NCBI GenBank assembly: GCA_027493955.1
Contig: JAOSJT010000001.1
Coordinates: 2,281,131-2,345,130 of the forward strand
DNA from: Bacteroidia bacterium
GTDB taxonomy: Bacteria; Bacteroidota; Ignavibacteria; SZUA-365
Direction of reading: 5' to 3'
Length of the DNA: 64,000 bases
Positions 9,241 to 18,277 of the stretch are shown one piece after another. Positions within the stretch are counted from its first letter, which is position 1. Every line of letters starts with the position of its first letter. A model generated the notes under the pieces. The model saw only the letters and a program-made list of their open reading frames with translations. It did no database searches and was not told the origin of the DNA. The translations under genes were made by a program, and so were the position numbers.

Positions 9241-9358
9241 CAGGTGAAAAGGGAAAAGGCGAAAAGGAAAAAAGGTGAAAAGGTAAGAGACTGTTACCTT
9301 TTCACCTTTTCACCATTTTACCTTTTCACCATTTCACCTTTTCACCATTTCACCTTCA
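9241..9358. repeat. Second purine/pyrimidine short-repeat spacer
   Basis: The left part repeats GGTGAAAAGG/GGCGAAAAGG units and the right part repeats the complementary ACCTTTTCACC and ACCATTTCACC units. The two halves can pair around GTAAGAGACTGTTAC. It resembles 1511-1641 closely and separates two genes that diverge from each other. Confidence 0.7.
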
Positions 9359-9407
9359 CGATCCCACCCGGCGAACCAAAAACCTCCATCAGCTGTTATA
9401 AAAGATC

Positions 9408-10046
9408 ATGACGTCCCCGCTCGTATCCATCATTCTCGCAACCTGGAACAGGGCTCCGCTGCTGCGGCGGGCCATCGCATCGGTGCGGGCGCAGCGCTGG
9501 AAGCACTGGGAGTTGATTATTGTGGACGACGGCAGCACCGATGGCACACAGGACCTGCTCGCGGAAGTATGTCGGAGTGATACGCGGATAAAAATATTCC
9601 GCCACGCCAACGCCGGTCCCGCCCGCAGCCGCAACGAGGGAATGCGGCATGCACGCGGCGACATTGTGACCTTCCTCGACTCCGACGACGAGTATCTGCC
9701 GGAGCATCTGTATTCCCGGATGCACTTGTTTCAACATGATCGGGACCTCCCATTCGTGCATGGCGGGATTCTCGTCTCGTGCGATCCCTCGCTCGCCTTC
9801 GTTCCCGATCTCGATGACACCTCGCGCCTCATCCCGTTGCGGGATTGCGCCGTGGGCGGCACCTTCTTCGCGCGCCGTGGCGTCATCGAGTCCGTCGGCG
9901 GCTGGCACGAAGGTTACGGCGAGGATGCCGATCTGCTGCGTCGCATATCACTGCGGTACCGCCTCCTCCGCGTGGACACGCCGACCTACCTCTACCACCG
10001 CGAGACCGCCGACAGCAGATGCACGCAGGCGGGGGAGGGTGCGTGA
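9408..10046 (+). CDS. Family 2 glycosyltransferase
   Basis: A 212-residue GT-A fold enzyme. It starts with VSIILATWNRAPLLRRAIASV, has the nucleotide-sugar DDG motif (IIVDDGSTDGT), the DxD-like metal site (VTFLDSDDEYLPEH), and an ED-type acceptor/base site (GYGEDADLLRRIS). It would transfer a sugar from an NDP donor to a glycan, lipid or O-antigen precursor at the inner face of the membrane. It stands alone and has no C-terminal membrane helices. Donor and acceptor are unknown. Confidence 0.88.
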   Translation: MTSPLVSIILATWNRAPLLRRAIASVRAQRWKHWELIIVDDGSTDGTQDLLAEVCRSDTRIKIFRHANAGPARSRNEGMRHARGDIVTFLDSDDEYLPEHLYSRMHLFQHDRDLPFVHGGILVSCDPSLAFVPDLDDTSRLIPLRDCAVGGTFFARRGVIESVGGWHEGYGEDADLLRRISLRYRLLRVDTPTYLYHRETADSRCTQAGEGA

Positions 10047-10135
10047 GCAGGACGCACTGCCGCAGGATGATTTTTCGTGAAACTGATGAGATGCCGCACG
10101 GGACCGGAACCCCAGGTCCTTGACGCATTTTCCCC

Positions 10136-10166
10136 TTTGAATGTCCCCTCCCGTTTCGTAATCTGA
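10136..10166 (+). promoter_or_regulatory. Candidate Bacteroidota-type promoter for the histidine kinase
   Basis: TTTG, 19 bases, then TAATCTGA matches the Bacteroidota consensus (TTTG, 19 bases, TAnnTTTG) at most positions. It lies about 30 bases before the ATG at 10196. It is a motif match only. Confidence 0.3.
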
Positions 10167-10195
10167 AACGATTATTCACGCTCTGGAAGGTGAGC

Positions 10196-11383
10196 ATGTC
10201 GCGTCGGCCCGTGTCCGCAAATTTTAAAATTGTCATCGTCGCACTCGCCGTCATCATCGTGCTCGGCGTGCTGCTGTACACGCAGTCCATCGTCGAGAAA
10301 TTGCAGGAGCGCGAACGCACCAGCGCGGGGCTGTACACCAAGGCTTTCGAGTACATCGCCAGCGACGCCTCGCAGTCGGGAGATTATACCTTCGCTTTCG
10401 ACATGATTCGCGCCATTGACTTCCCCATCCTGCTCACCAATGCGGACAAGGAGCCGCTCAGCAGCCAGAATATCGACATAGATTCCACGTTCACCGAAGA
10501 AGAGCGCATCGCCTTCCTCACCGCCGAGCGCGACCGCATGGCGGCCATCAATCCCCCCATCGTGGTCAAGCACCGCGATTCGCTCATCCTGAATTATGTC
10601 TATTTCGACGAATCCGAACTTGTCCACGATCTGCGCATGCTGCCCTACGTGGAAATCCTGGTCGGAGGCATGTTCATCCTCATCGGCTATATCGGCTTCA
10701 GCTACATCAAGCGCAGCGAACAGGCCAATATCTGGGTCGGCATGTCCAAGGAAACCGCCCATCAGCTCGGTACGCCGCTCTCCAGTCTCATGGGCTGGCT
10801 CGAGCTGCTGCGCGGACAGGCGGACGATCCCGAAGCGACGCGCAACACCCTTGATGAAATGGAGAACGACGTCAGCCGCCTCAACCGCATTGCGTTGCGC
10901 TTTTCGAAAATCGGGTCGCGTCCCCAACTCGATGAACAGAACTTGATGGATACCATACGGAAATCGGCCGACTACTTCCGGAAACGTACGCCGCAGCTCG
11001 GCAAGCGCGTCGCCATTGTCGTGCCGGAAGACGCGCATATTAGCGCGCGTTACAACGCCGAACTGATGGAATGGGTGTTTGAAAATCTGATGAAAAACGC
11101 CCTGGACGCGATGGAGAGCAATGAAGGGAAAATTGAATTCCACTTGTCCGAAACGTCACGCCATGTCGTCATCGATGTGCATGACACGGGTAAGGGCATC
11201 GAAGCGAGAAAGAAGAAAGACATTTTCCGTCCGGGGTACAGCACGAAAAAACGCGGCTGGGGGCTGGGCCTGAGTCTGTCGCGGCGCATCGTGCAGGATT
11301 ATCATCGCGGACGTCTGTTCGTACATGAAAGCGCGCCGGGCAAAGGTACCACGTTCCGCATTACATTACCGAAACGGACCTGA
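10196..11383 (+). CDS. Membrane sensor histidine kinase
   Basis: A 395-residue kinase. It has an N-terminal membrane helix, a ~115-residue extracytoplasmic sensor, a second helix (EILVGGMFILIGYIGFSYI), an H-box (KETAHQLGTPLSSLMGW) of the type common in Bacteroidota, and a HATPase domain with N, G1 and G2 boxes (ENLMKNALDAME, VHDTGKGIEA, WGLGLSLSRRIV). The ATG at 10196 is preferred over a GTG at 10190 because GGAAGG is correctly spaced. No response regulator is adjacent. A tiny membrane protein gene lies convergently just downstream. Confidence 0.88.
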   Translation: MSRRPVSANFKIVIVALAVIIVLGVLLYTQSIVEKLQERERTSAGLYTKAFEYIASDASQSGDYTFAFDMIRAIDFPILLTNADKEPLSSQNIDIDSTFTEEERIAFLTAERDRMAAINPPIVVKHRDSLILNYVYFDESELVHDLRMLPYVEILVGGMFILIGYIGFSYIKRSEQANIWVGMSKETAHQLGTPLSSLMGWLELLRGQADDPEATRNTLDEMENDVSRLNRIALRFSKIGSRPQLDEQNLMDTIRKSADYFRKRTPQLGKRVAIVVPEDAHISARYNAELMEWVFENLMKNALDAMESNEGKIEFHLSETSRHVVIDVHDTGKGIEARKKKDIFRPGYSTKKRGWGLGLSLSRRIVQDYHRGRLFVHESAPGKGTTFRITLPKRT

Positions 11384-11474
11384 CAGCGGCAAGCGACACA
11401 CGTCACCCTGCTGGTACGGCCCTGCGCGCGGGGCTCCATCCTTGCCCGCCAACGCCGCATGCCGCGAAGCATGC

Positions 11475-11600
11475 TCAAAACATCTGCAACTGCCGCGCGA
11501 TGAAGAGCAAAGCGCCCGCCAGCGTCATGATCAGAATCTGTACAATTTTCCATCTATAGCTGGTATGTTCCTCTTCCTGAAGATGTTCGTCTGTTGTCAT
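11475..11600 (-). CDS. 41-residue single-span membrane protein
   Basis: This short ORF begins MTTDEHLQEEEHTSYRW, an acidic head of about 15 residues. It continues as one hydrophobic helix (KIVQILIMTLAGALLFIAR) and ends QLQMF. An AAGGAG Shine-Dalgarno lies 7-8 nt before the ATG, unusually strong for this genome, which supports translation. It converges on the histidine kinase gene. The size and topology recall small membrane regulators or subunits of larger complexes. No known family is recognised. Confidence 0.6.
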   Translation of the reverse strand: MTTDEHLQEEEHTSYRWKIVQILIMTLAGALLFIARQLQMF

Positions 11601-11915
11601 GGCCTGCTCCTTTCTCATCAAATTGTCTCGGCGAACATATCAAGGGGGTACGCTCGCCGTCACCATTTTGTTTCGGACAGCGGAGCTGCCGTTTTCACGG
11701 AGCGGAGCTACCGCAGCATGCATCGTCCCGACGCGTCGATGTACCTACGCAACGGAGGTAGCAACGCCGACGCCACCGCTGCTCCGAAAAGCTGTCGCTA
11801 TGCGCTCCGCGCTACGCGCAACGCTCTCCTCTCTCCGCCGGGTCACGCGCTTGGGGTTTGACTTCCTCGCCTGAATTGCGTTCTTTGGAGGCAAAGCACA
11901 TACCGAGGAGATATC
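11601..11915. other. Intergenic spacer with short GC-rich repeats
   Basis: This 315-base spacer lies between the small membrane gene and adenine deaminase. It contains runs of related short words (GCTCCGCG, CTACGCGCAACGCTCTCC, GGAGCGGAGCTACCGC) resembling the spacer before mutS. No conserved riboswitch fold is evident. The promoter of the downstream gene should lie in its last 100 bases. Confidence 0.45.
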
Positions 11916-13631
11916 ATGGAAGACCTTCGTCAGAAACTCGCCGCCGCCCGGGGTGAGACCCCCGCCGAGATTGTGTTCAGAAATGCGACCATCGTCAACG
12001 TCCTGAGCGGCGAGTACCACGGCGGCGACGTGGCCGTGAGCGGTGGGACCATCGTCGGCATCGGCAGCTACGATGGCCTCGAAATCGTGGACCTCGCCGG
12101 CAAATATCTGCTGCCCGGCTTCATAGACGGGCATATTCACATCGAGAGCAGCATGCTCACGGTGGATCAGTTCGCGCGCGCGGTAGTGCCGCGCGGTACA
12201 GCCGGCTGCGTGGTGGATCCGCACGAATTCGCCAATGTGCTTGGCGTGGCGGGCATCGAGTACGTGCTCTATTACGGACAAGCCGTGCCGCTGGAGCTGT
12301 TCGTGATGATCTCTTCCTGTGTGCCGGCCACGCATCTTGAAACTGCCGGCGCGCGCATCACACCCGCGCACATCCGCACATACACGAGCCACGAACGCTC
12401 GCCCGGTGTCGCGGAAATGATGAATTTCCCGGGGGTCTATCTCGGCATGGACGCCGAATTGGAGAAAATCGCAGCTGCGCGCGGCAAGACCGTCGACGGG
12501 CATGCACCCGGTCTGCATGGTGCGCCGCTCAATGCCTACATTCTTGCCGGCGTCGAAAGCGACCATGAATGCACCACGCTGGACGAAGCCAGAGAGAAGC
12601 TGCGCCGCGGCATGCACATCCTCCTCCGCGAAGGCACCGCTGAACGTAACCTGCTGGAATTGCTGCCTCTGGTCACAGCAAGCAATGCCGCAAATATGTC
12701 CTTCGCCACCGATGACAAACATCCCGCCGACCTCGAAGACGAAGGACACATAGACCATCACATCCGCGAGGCCATCCGTTTCGGTATCGATCCCATGATC
12801 GCGATACAGATGGGGAGCATCAATACGGCACGGCATTATCGGCTGAAGGGCCATGGCGCCATCGCTCCGGGGTATTGGGCGAATTTCGTTGTGTGCAACG
12901 ATCTGAAGGATATACGCGCCGAACAGGTGTATCACCGCGGCGTGCTCGTCGCGCGCGACGGTGAGGCGCTGTTCACACCGGATAATCCCCCGGACATCGC
13001 GGGCATGAAGGGCACCATGCATGTCGGTCCCTTCTGGCGCGACAGCTTTATCGTTCCCACCATACCGGACGCGCGCATCCGTGTCATCGATCTCGTGCCC
13101 GGACAAATCATCACCCGGGCTTCGGTGGAGGATCCCGCCGTGGTGGACGACACGGTCGTGAGCGATACGGAGCGCGACATCCTGAAACTGGTGGTGATAG
13201 AGCGGCACAGGGCCACCGGCAACATCGGCGTGGGTTTCGTGCGGGGATTCAATCTCAAACGGGGCGCGCTGGCATCCACCGTCGCGCACGACGCGCACAA
13301 CATCATCGTCGTCGGGACGAACGACCTGGACATGTACGCCGCCGCACTGGAGGTCATCCGCATGGACGGCGGGCAATGCGTGGTGGACGACGCGGCCGTT
13401 GTCGAAGCCCTGCCTCTTCCTGTTGCGGGCCTGGTATCCGACCAACCACTGCATTATGTCCGGCAAAAGGTTGACGCGCTGATCTCCGCCGCGCAGTCCC
13501 TCGGCTGTACGCTTCCCGATCCCTTCATGACGCTGTCCTTCCTCGCGCTTTCCCCCATCCCGGCCCTGAAGGTCACCGACCTCGGCCTCGTGGACGCGGA
13601 GAAATTCGAGCTGACGTCGCTGTTCGTCTGA
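11916..13631 (+). CDS. ade: Adenine deaminase
   Basis: A 571-residue amidohydrolase-superfamily enzyme that converts adenine to hypoxanthine plus ammonia in purine salvage. The metal-binding HxH is in LPGFIDGHIHIESSML. CVVDPHEFANVLG and the later FATDDKHPADL are characteristic of the bacterial YicP-type (Ade) family, and VERV-like C-terminal domain features follow. The length agrees with family members of about 580 residues. GGAG lies upstream of the ATG (CGAGGAGATATC). It is a single gene, followed by a repeat spacer. Confidence 0.93.
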   Translation: MEDLRQKLAAARGETPAEIVFRNATIVNVLSGEYHGGDVAVSGGTIVGIGSYDGLEIVDLAGKYLLPGFIDGHIHIESSMLTVDQFARAVVPRGTAGCVVDPHEFANVLGVAGIEYVLYYGQAVPLELFVMISSCVPATHLETAGARITPAHIRTYTSHERSPGVAEMMNFPGVYLGMDAELEKIAAARGKTVDGHAPGLHGAPLNAYILAGVESDHECTTLDEAREKLRRGMHILLREGTAERNLLELLPLVTASNAANMSFATDDKHPADLEDEGHIDHHIREAIRFGIDPMIAIQMGSINTARHYRLKGHGAIAPGYWANFVVCNDLKDIRAEQVYHRGVLVARDGEALFTPDNPPDIAGMKGTMHVGPFWRDSFIVPTIPDARIRVIDLVPGQIITRASVEDPAVVDDTVVSDTERDILKLVVIERHRATGNIGVGFVRGFNLKRGALASTVAHDAHNIIVVGTNDLDMYAAALEVIRMDGGQCVVDDAAVVEALPLPVAGLVSDQPLHYVRQKVDALISAAQSLGCTLPDPFMTLSFLALSPIPALKVTDLGLVDAEKFELTSLFV

Positions 13632-13634
13632 CGC

Positions 13635-13850
13635 AGCGCCGGGCGCGGAGAGCGGAGCGCTGAGCGCGTGAAGTCTGTTCGAAGAGAGCGTTCAGGTTTG
13701 CTGCGTGGGATTCGCTGTTGGCGGAGCTCTGAATCTCCGTTCCGATCTGCTGTAGATCGCCTTACCTCCTTCCGCGCAACCTGAATTGGAAGACCCTCTA
13801 TTGTTTCGGGAAGCCGGCGCTCTGCGCTCTGCGCTCTGCGCCCCACGACG
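13635..13850. repeat. Inverted GC-rich repeat spacer between ade and mutS
   Basis: Left words of the type GCGCGGAGAGCGGAGCGCTGAGCGCG face right words GGCGCTCTGCGCTCTGCGCTCTGCGCC. The latter is a 7-bp unit (GCTCTGC) repeated three times. The two arms are complementary in part and could form a long hairpin between the two genes. No gene is credible here. Confidence 0.55.
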
Positions 13851-13923
13851 TTTTTGCCCTCCCCGCCGATTCTTCCTATTTTACGTGTTCGTCACTGCGG
13901 TACACGGAAAAAAGGCTGAATTC

Positions 13924-16539
13924 ATGTCCACCCCTCTCATGCGGCAGTACCAGCGGATCAAGGATGAGTATCCCGATGCCATTCTGCTTTTCCGTATGGG
14001 CGATTTCTTCGAAACCTTCGAAGACGACGCCATCACCACGGCGCGGGTGCTGGGCATCACGCTGACGAAGCGTTCGAATGGCGCGGCGAGCGACGTGCCC
14101 CTGGCGGGATTTCCGCATCACGCGCTCGACGCGTATTTGCCCAAGCTCGTCAAAGCCGGGTACCGTGTCGCGGTCTGCGAGCAGCTCGAAGATCCGAAGC
14201 TCGCGAAGGGCATCGTCAAGCGCGATGTCGTGGAGGTGGTGACACCGGGGGTGGTGTTCACCGATAAGCTGCTCGATCATAAGCATTACAACTTTCTCGC
14301 CTCCATCGCCTTTCGCGACGGCAGTGCCGGTGTGGCCTTTGTGGACGCATCCACGGGAGATTTTTTCACCACGGAAATGCCGGAACACACCCTGCTCGAT
14401 CAGCTCGAAACCATCGCTCCGAGCGAGGTACTGATCGCAAAGAAAGACTGGGAGCATTTTCAGGATCTCTTCGCCCGGGCCCCGCTCCGCGTGCCCGTCA
14501 CGAAGCTCGACGACTGGCTGTACACCAGGGATGTAGGGTATGAACTGCTGGTGACGCATTTCAAGACGCAATCTCTCAAGGGCTTCGGCATCGAAGCGCT
14601 CCACAGCGGCGTCATTGCCGCAGGCGCGGCCCTGCACTATCTGAAGGAAACGCAGAAGGCGGCCCTCCCCCACCTCCGCGGCATCCGCCACTACCTTGTC
14701 GATGAGTACATCACCCTCGACGCGGGCACGCGGCGCAATCTCGAAATCATCACCGCCATCGGCGAAGGCGGGCAGGACGGCACGCTGATCTCCATTCTGG
14801 ATAAGACCGCCACATCCATGGGCGGCCGGCTGTTCAAGTACTGGATCACGCATCCCCTCCGGCGCCTGGAGGCCATTCAACAACGCCTCGCCGCGGTCAA
14901 GGAGCTTGTGACCGTCCATGAACAACGCGACACTCTGCGGACCATTCTCGGCGAGACGGTGGATTTCGACCGCCTTATCGGACGCATCTGCACTGGTCGT
15001 GCCATTCCCCGCGAAATGGTCGCGCTGCGCAACAGTCTCCGCCGCCTCCCCGTCATCCGCGACGCAATCGGGAAGCTGGACGCACCTTATCTGCGGTCGT
15101 TGCATACACATATCGAGCCGATGGAGGATGTCGCACGCCTCATAGACGCAACCTTGGTGGACGATCCCCCGATTTCCCTCGCCGACGGCGGCGCGATTCG
15201 TCCGGGCTTCCATCCGGAACTGGACGACATCCGCGACATCGCCCTGCACGGCAAGGAATGGCTGAAAACCTATCAAGAGAAACTCCGGCAGCAAACCGGC
15301 ATAGCCTCACTCAAGCTCGAGTTCAACCGCGCCTTCGGCTACTATATCAACGTGTCCAACGCCAATCTGGACAAAGTACCGGACAGCTTCATCCGCCGGC
15401 AGACGCTGACAAATGCCGAACGCTTCGTCACGCCTGAGCTGAAGGAGTATGAGGATAAAATCCTCAACGCCAAGGAGCAGATCGTTCTCCTCGAGACGGA
15501 GCTGTTCAACGAATTACGCATGGCCGTCGGCGCGGCCGCGGAACGCATACAGGTCATTTCCCGCGCCATCGCGGCGCTGGACTGCCTGTGCTCGTTGGCC
15601 ACAGCGGCCATCGATTACGGCTACACCTGCCCGACGGTGAATGACGGGACGGAGATTTCGATAATCGGCGGCCGTCATCCCGTCGTCGAGCGCCTGCTCC
15701 CCGCGGGGGACCGCTTCGTCGCCAACGATGTGCACCTCGACACCGATGAGCAAATCCTCATCATCACCGGTCCCAACATGAGCGGCAAGAGCACGTACCT
15801 GCGCCAGACCGGATTGATCGTGCTGCTGGCGCAGATCGGCAGCTTCGTGCCCGCAAGATTCGCGAGTATCGGGGTTGTGGACAGGATTTTCACGCGCGTC
15901 GGCGCATCGGACAATATCGCCGCGGGTGAGAGCACCTTTCTCGTGGAAATGCACGAGGCGGCCAACATCCTTCACAACGCGACACCGAACAGTCTCGTCT
16001 TGCTCGACGAAATCGGTCGCGGAACTTCGACCTTCGACGGCATTTCCATCGCCTGGGCCATCACCGAATTTCTGCATGACCATCCCGAGAGCCGCGCGAA
16101 AACCATGTTCGCGACGCATTATCACGAGCTCAACGAGATGGCGGATATTTTCCTGCGCATCCGCAACTACAAAGTGGAAGTACGGGAATACAAGGACAAG
16201 GTGATATTCCTTCGCAACGTATCCCGCGGCACGGCGGATCACAGCTACGGCATTCACGTCGCACAGATGGCCGGCCTTCCAGACTCGGTGATCGAGCGCG
16301 CGCGCGAGGTCCTGCGCACTTTGGAAGGACAGGACCTGACCGTGCTCGCCGGAAAACGCGAGGAAGACGTTCGGGAGCGCCTCCGCGCCAAACGCGGCAC
16401 CTTCCAGATCAATCTCTTCGAAGCCAGCGACATGGAGCTGAAAGATCGCCTCCGCGCCATGGACATCAACACCCTTTCACCGGTCGAGGCCTGGCAATTT
16501 CTCGAAAATTTGAAAAAGCTGGCCGAGGGCCGGGTGTGA
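13924..16539 (+). CDS. mutS: DNA mismatch repair protein MutS
   Basis: An 871-residue MutS. The start at 13924 (MSTPLMRQYQRIKDEYPDAI) gives the canonical N-terminus; the frame is open further upstream through non-conserved spacer. The mismatch-reading Phe-x-Glu motif is present (RMGDFFETFEDD). The ATPase domain has Walker A (TGPNMSGKSTYLRQ), Walker B (VLLDEIGRGTSTFDG) and the TMFATHYHEL signature. The C-terminus carries the usual dimerisation helix-turn-helix region. It recognises base mismatches and recruits MutL. Confidence 0.96.
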   Translation: MSTPLMRQYQRIKDEYPDAILLFRMGDFFETFEDDAITTARVLGITLTKRSNGAASDVPLAGFPHHALDAYLPKLVKAGYRVAVCEQLEDPKLAKGIVKRDVVEVVTPGVVFTDKLLDHKHYNFLASIAFRDGSAGVAFVDASTGDFFTTEMPEHTLLDQLETIAPSEVLIAKKDWEHFQDLFARAPLRVPVTKLDDWLYTRDVGYELLVTHFKTQSLKGFGIEALHSGVIAAGAALHYLKETQKAALPHLRGIRHYLVDEYITLDAGTRRNLEIITAIGEGGQDGTLISILDKTATSMGGRLFKYWITHPLRRLEAIQQRLAAVKELVTVHEQRDTLRTILGETVDFDRLIGRICTGRAIPREMVALRNSLRRLPVIRDAIGKLDAPYLRSLHTHIEPMEDVARLIDATLVDDPPISLADGGAIRPGFHPELDDIRDIALHGKEWLKTYQEKLRQQTGIASLKLEFNRAFGYYINVSNANLDKVPDSFIRRQTLTNAERFVTPELKEYEDKILNAKEQIVLLETELFNELRMAVGAAAERIQVISRAIAALDCLCSLATAAIDYGYTCPTVNDGTEISIIGGRHPVVERLLPAGDRFVANDVHLDTDEQILIITGPNMSGKSTYLRQTGLIVLLAQIGSFVPARFASIGVVDRIFTRVGASDNIAAGESTFLVEMHEAANILHNATPNSLVLLDEIGRGTSTFDGISIAWAITEFLHDHPESRAKTMFATHYHELNEMADIFLRIRNYKVEVREYKDKVIFLRNVSRGTADHSYGIHVAQMAGLPDSVIERAREVLRTLEGQDLTVLAGKREEDVRERLRAKRGTFQINLFEASDMELKDRLRAMDINTLSPVEAWQFLENLKKLAEGRV

Positions 16540-16834
16540 TCCGCTTCGTTGATCCACTTCGTTGATCCGCTTTCCATCCGCGAAATCCGCGTACGAATGA
16601 GTACACGAATCCTCCGCATCGGGACGGATTTCCGCCGAGGGAATGTGTTGAGGATAGGCATCCGGAAAATATCCGCTTATACACATCGAAAAAATCTTCA
16701 GCGTTGATCCGCTTTCCTTCCGCGAAATCCGCGGAGCAATCTCCGGGCCGAATCCTCCTCGTACAGCCGCTCCGAATGCGTGATAGCTCCGCAGCACTGG
16801 TCTACGGGCTTTTTCTTCAACCGTAACTTGAGAG
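16540..16834. repeat. Repeat-rich spacer after mutS
   Basis: A 31-bp word beginning GTTGATCCGCTTTCC and ending CGCGAAATCCGCG occurs at 16561-16591 and again at 16703-16733 with one mismatch. A shorter 13-bp unit (GATCCGCTTCGTT) is tandemly repeated at 16539-16570. No gene is credible in this stretch. Confidence 0.7.
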
Positions 16835-16861
16835 GTGCTTTACAAACGCGTTATTTTTCAG

Positions 16862-16870
16862 TACCTTTGC
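16862..16870 (+). promoter_or_regulatory. Candidate -7 element (TACCTTTGC) upstream of the FtsB-like gene
   Basis: It matches the Bacteroidota TAnnTTTGC -7 box exactly. No perfect TTTG -33 element lies at the usual distance (TTTAC near 16839 is the nearest). If it is used, transcription starts near 16877 and excludes the upstream in-frame start codons of the next gene. Confidence 0.3.
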
Positions 16871-16924
16871 ATCATGCCGCCATTTGCACATAGCACGCAT
16901 CGTTCGCAACCACGTCTGCTAAGG

Positions 16925-17221
16925 ATGGTGAAGAACAAATCACGCCTGCTCATCCTGTCGGCTGTGGGACTGGCGCTGCTGTACTTCGGCTTCAGTTCCA
17001 AGGGCTTTATCAGCAGAATTCAGGTGGAGGCGGACCTGTCGGAGCGCAAACAGCGCGTAAGTGAACTTGAGCGGGACATCGAGCAACTGCGCAGGGAGCG
17101 GGACATGCTGCGCGACGATTTCCAGGCCATCGAGCATGTAGCACGAGAATCGCATGGTATGATCAAACCGGGAGAGATCGTCTACCGCATTCTGCCAGGC
17201 GATCAAAAACCCTCCGATTGA
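16925..17221 (+). CDS. FtsB/DivIC-family septum formation initiator
   Basis: A 98-residue bitopic membrane protein. It has a short basic N-terminus (MVKNKSRLL), one transmembrane helix (ILSAVGLALLYFGF), a leucine-rich coiled coil (RKQRVSELERDIEQLRRERD), then a short globular tail (ARESHGMIKPGEIVYRILP). These are the marks of the DivIC/FtsB family, which links FtsL and FtsQ in the divisome. The start at 16925 is preferred; earlier ATGs (16835, 16874) lie on or before a likely promoter. It overlaps the next gene by one base (TGATG), indicating translational coupling. Confidence 0.8.
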   Translation: MVKNKSRLLILSAVGLALLYFGFSSKGFISRIQVEADLSERKQRVSELERDIEQLRRERDMLRDDFQAIEHVARESHGMIKPGEIVYRILPGDQKPSD

Positions 17222-18156
17222 TGCGTATCGGTATCGATATCGGCGGAACAAGCATCAAGGCGGCCCTGATTGACGAGGCCCGCAATGTGCTCCTGCGCAG
17301 CACCCGCCCGACACGGGCTGCCGAAGCGCTGGAGCGATCACTCAACGAAATTCATGCATGTATTGAAGAACTCGTAACGGGCGCGGTTGAGCCCGTCATT
17401 GGCATTGGTGTCGGTGTGCCCGGCGCAGTGGATTACCGTAACGGTATCGTGAAAGAGCCACCCAACATGCCGGCCTGGGAACGCGTACCTTTGGCTGACA
17501 TTCTGCACGCACGCTGGAAGTGCGTGGTGGCTGTAGACAACGACGCGAACTGCGCGGCGCTGGGTGAGGCCGGTTTCGGCGCGGGTCGCGGTGTGACGTC
17601 CTTTATTGGTCTGACACTCGGCACCGGCGTGGGTGCGGGCATCATCATCGACGGAGCCGTTTACCATGGTGAACGCGGCTTCGCCGGGGAGTTCGGTCAC
17701 ATGACCATTGACAGGAACGGTCCTCGCTGTAATTGCGGCAACCATGGCTGCATCGAAGCGCATGTCGGCATAGAGCATCTGTTACGTGTCGCCCTTGCGC
17801 GCTTGCGCTCTGAGCCCACATCCCGCCTGCATCGCGCGGCGATGGATGCCCCGGCGTCTCTCACACCGAAAGACATCAGCGACGCTGCCTCCGCGGGCGA
17901 TGAACCGTGTGCGGACATTTTGCGCACCGTCGGTACGGCCCTCGGTGTCGCAATCGCGAGTGCGGCGAACCTTCTCGATATTACCACCTTCATCATTGGT
18001 GGCGGTATTGCGGGCGCCGGAGCGCCGTTGTTCGAAGGCGTGAGAAGCAGCGCTCGCGAGCGGGTACTCAATGTGCACCGCGATGCGCTCCGCATTTTAC
18101 CGGCGCAGCTGGGCAATGATGCGGGCATGCTCGGGGCGGCACTGCTCGTTGCGTAG
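17221..18156 (+). CDS. ROK-family sugar kinase (glucokinase-like)
   Basis: A 311-residue kinase of the ROK family. It has the N-terminal ATP phosphate loop MRIGIDIGGTSIKAAL, the sugar-binding/catalytic VAVDNDANCAALGE, LTLGTGVGAGIIIDG, the E-x-G-H motif GEFGHMTI, and the zinc-binding CNCGNHGCIE (C-x-C-G-x-x-G-C-x-E). The full set suggests an active glucokinase or N-acetylhexosamine kinase. Its start codon shares one base with the stop of the divisome gene. The exact sugar cannot be told from sequence. Confidence 0.92.
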   Translation: MRIGIDIGGTSIKAALIDEARNVLLRSTRPTRAAEALERSLNEIHACIEELVTGAVEPVIGIGVGVPGAVDYRNGIVKEPPNMPAWERVPLADILHARWKCVVAVDNDANCAALGEAGFGAGRGVTSFIGLTLGTGVGAGIIIDGAVYHGERGFAGEFGHMTIDRNGPRCNCGNHGCIEAHVGIEHLLRVALARLRSEPTSRLHRAAMDAPASLTPKDISDAASAGDEPCADILRTVGTALGVAIASAANLLDITTFIIGGGIAGAGAPLFEGVRSSARERVLNVHRDALRILPAQLGNDAGMLGAALLVA

Positions 18157-18231
18157 ACTCCATCGTTTCCTGTACGGACTGTCTGCCCGAAATTCCCATC
18201 ACATCAATTCCTTCGCCGACACCTGACCTGT

Positions 18232-18258
18232 AAAAAAAAGGGACGGCTCAGCCGTCCC
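18232..18258 (-). terminator. Rho-independent terminator of the thioredoxin gene
   Basis: The stem GGGACGGC/GCCGTCCC with a 3-nt loop is followed on the minus strand by eight T. It lies 20 bp downstream of the stop codon. Confidence 0.9.
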
Positions 18259-18277
18259 GAATGCATCACAATGACGC

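Noticed and set aside
11745..13466. A 573-residue minus-strand ORF opposite adenine deaminase
   Set aside because: It mirrors the codon structure of ade on the other strand and is rich in His/Asp/Arg without motif order; a shadow.
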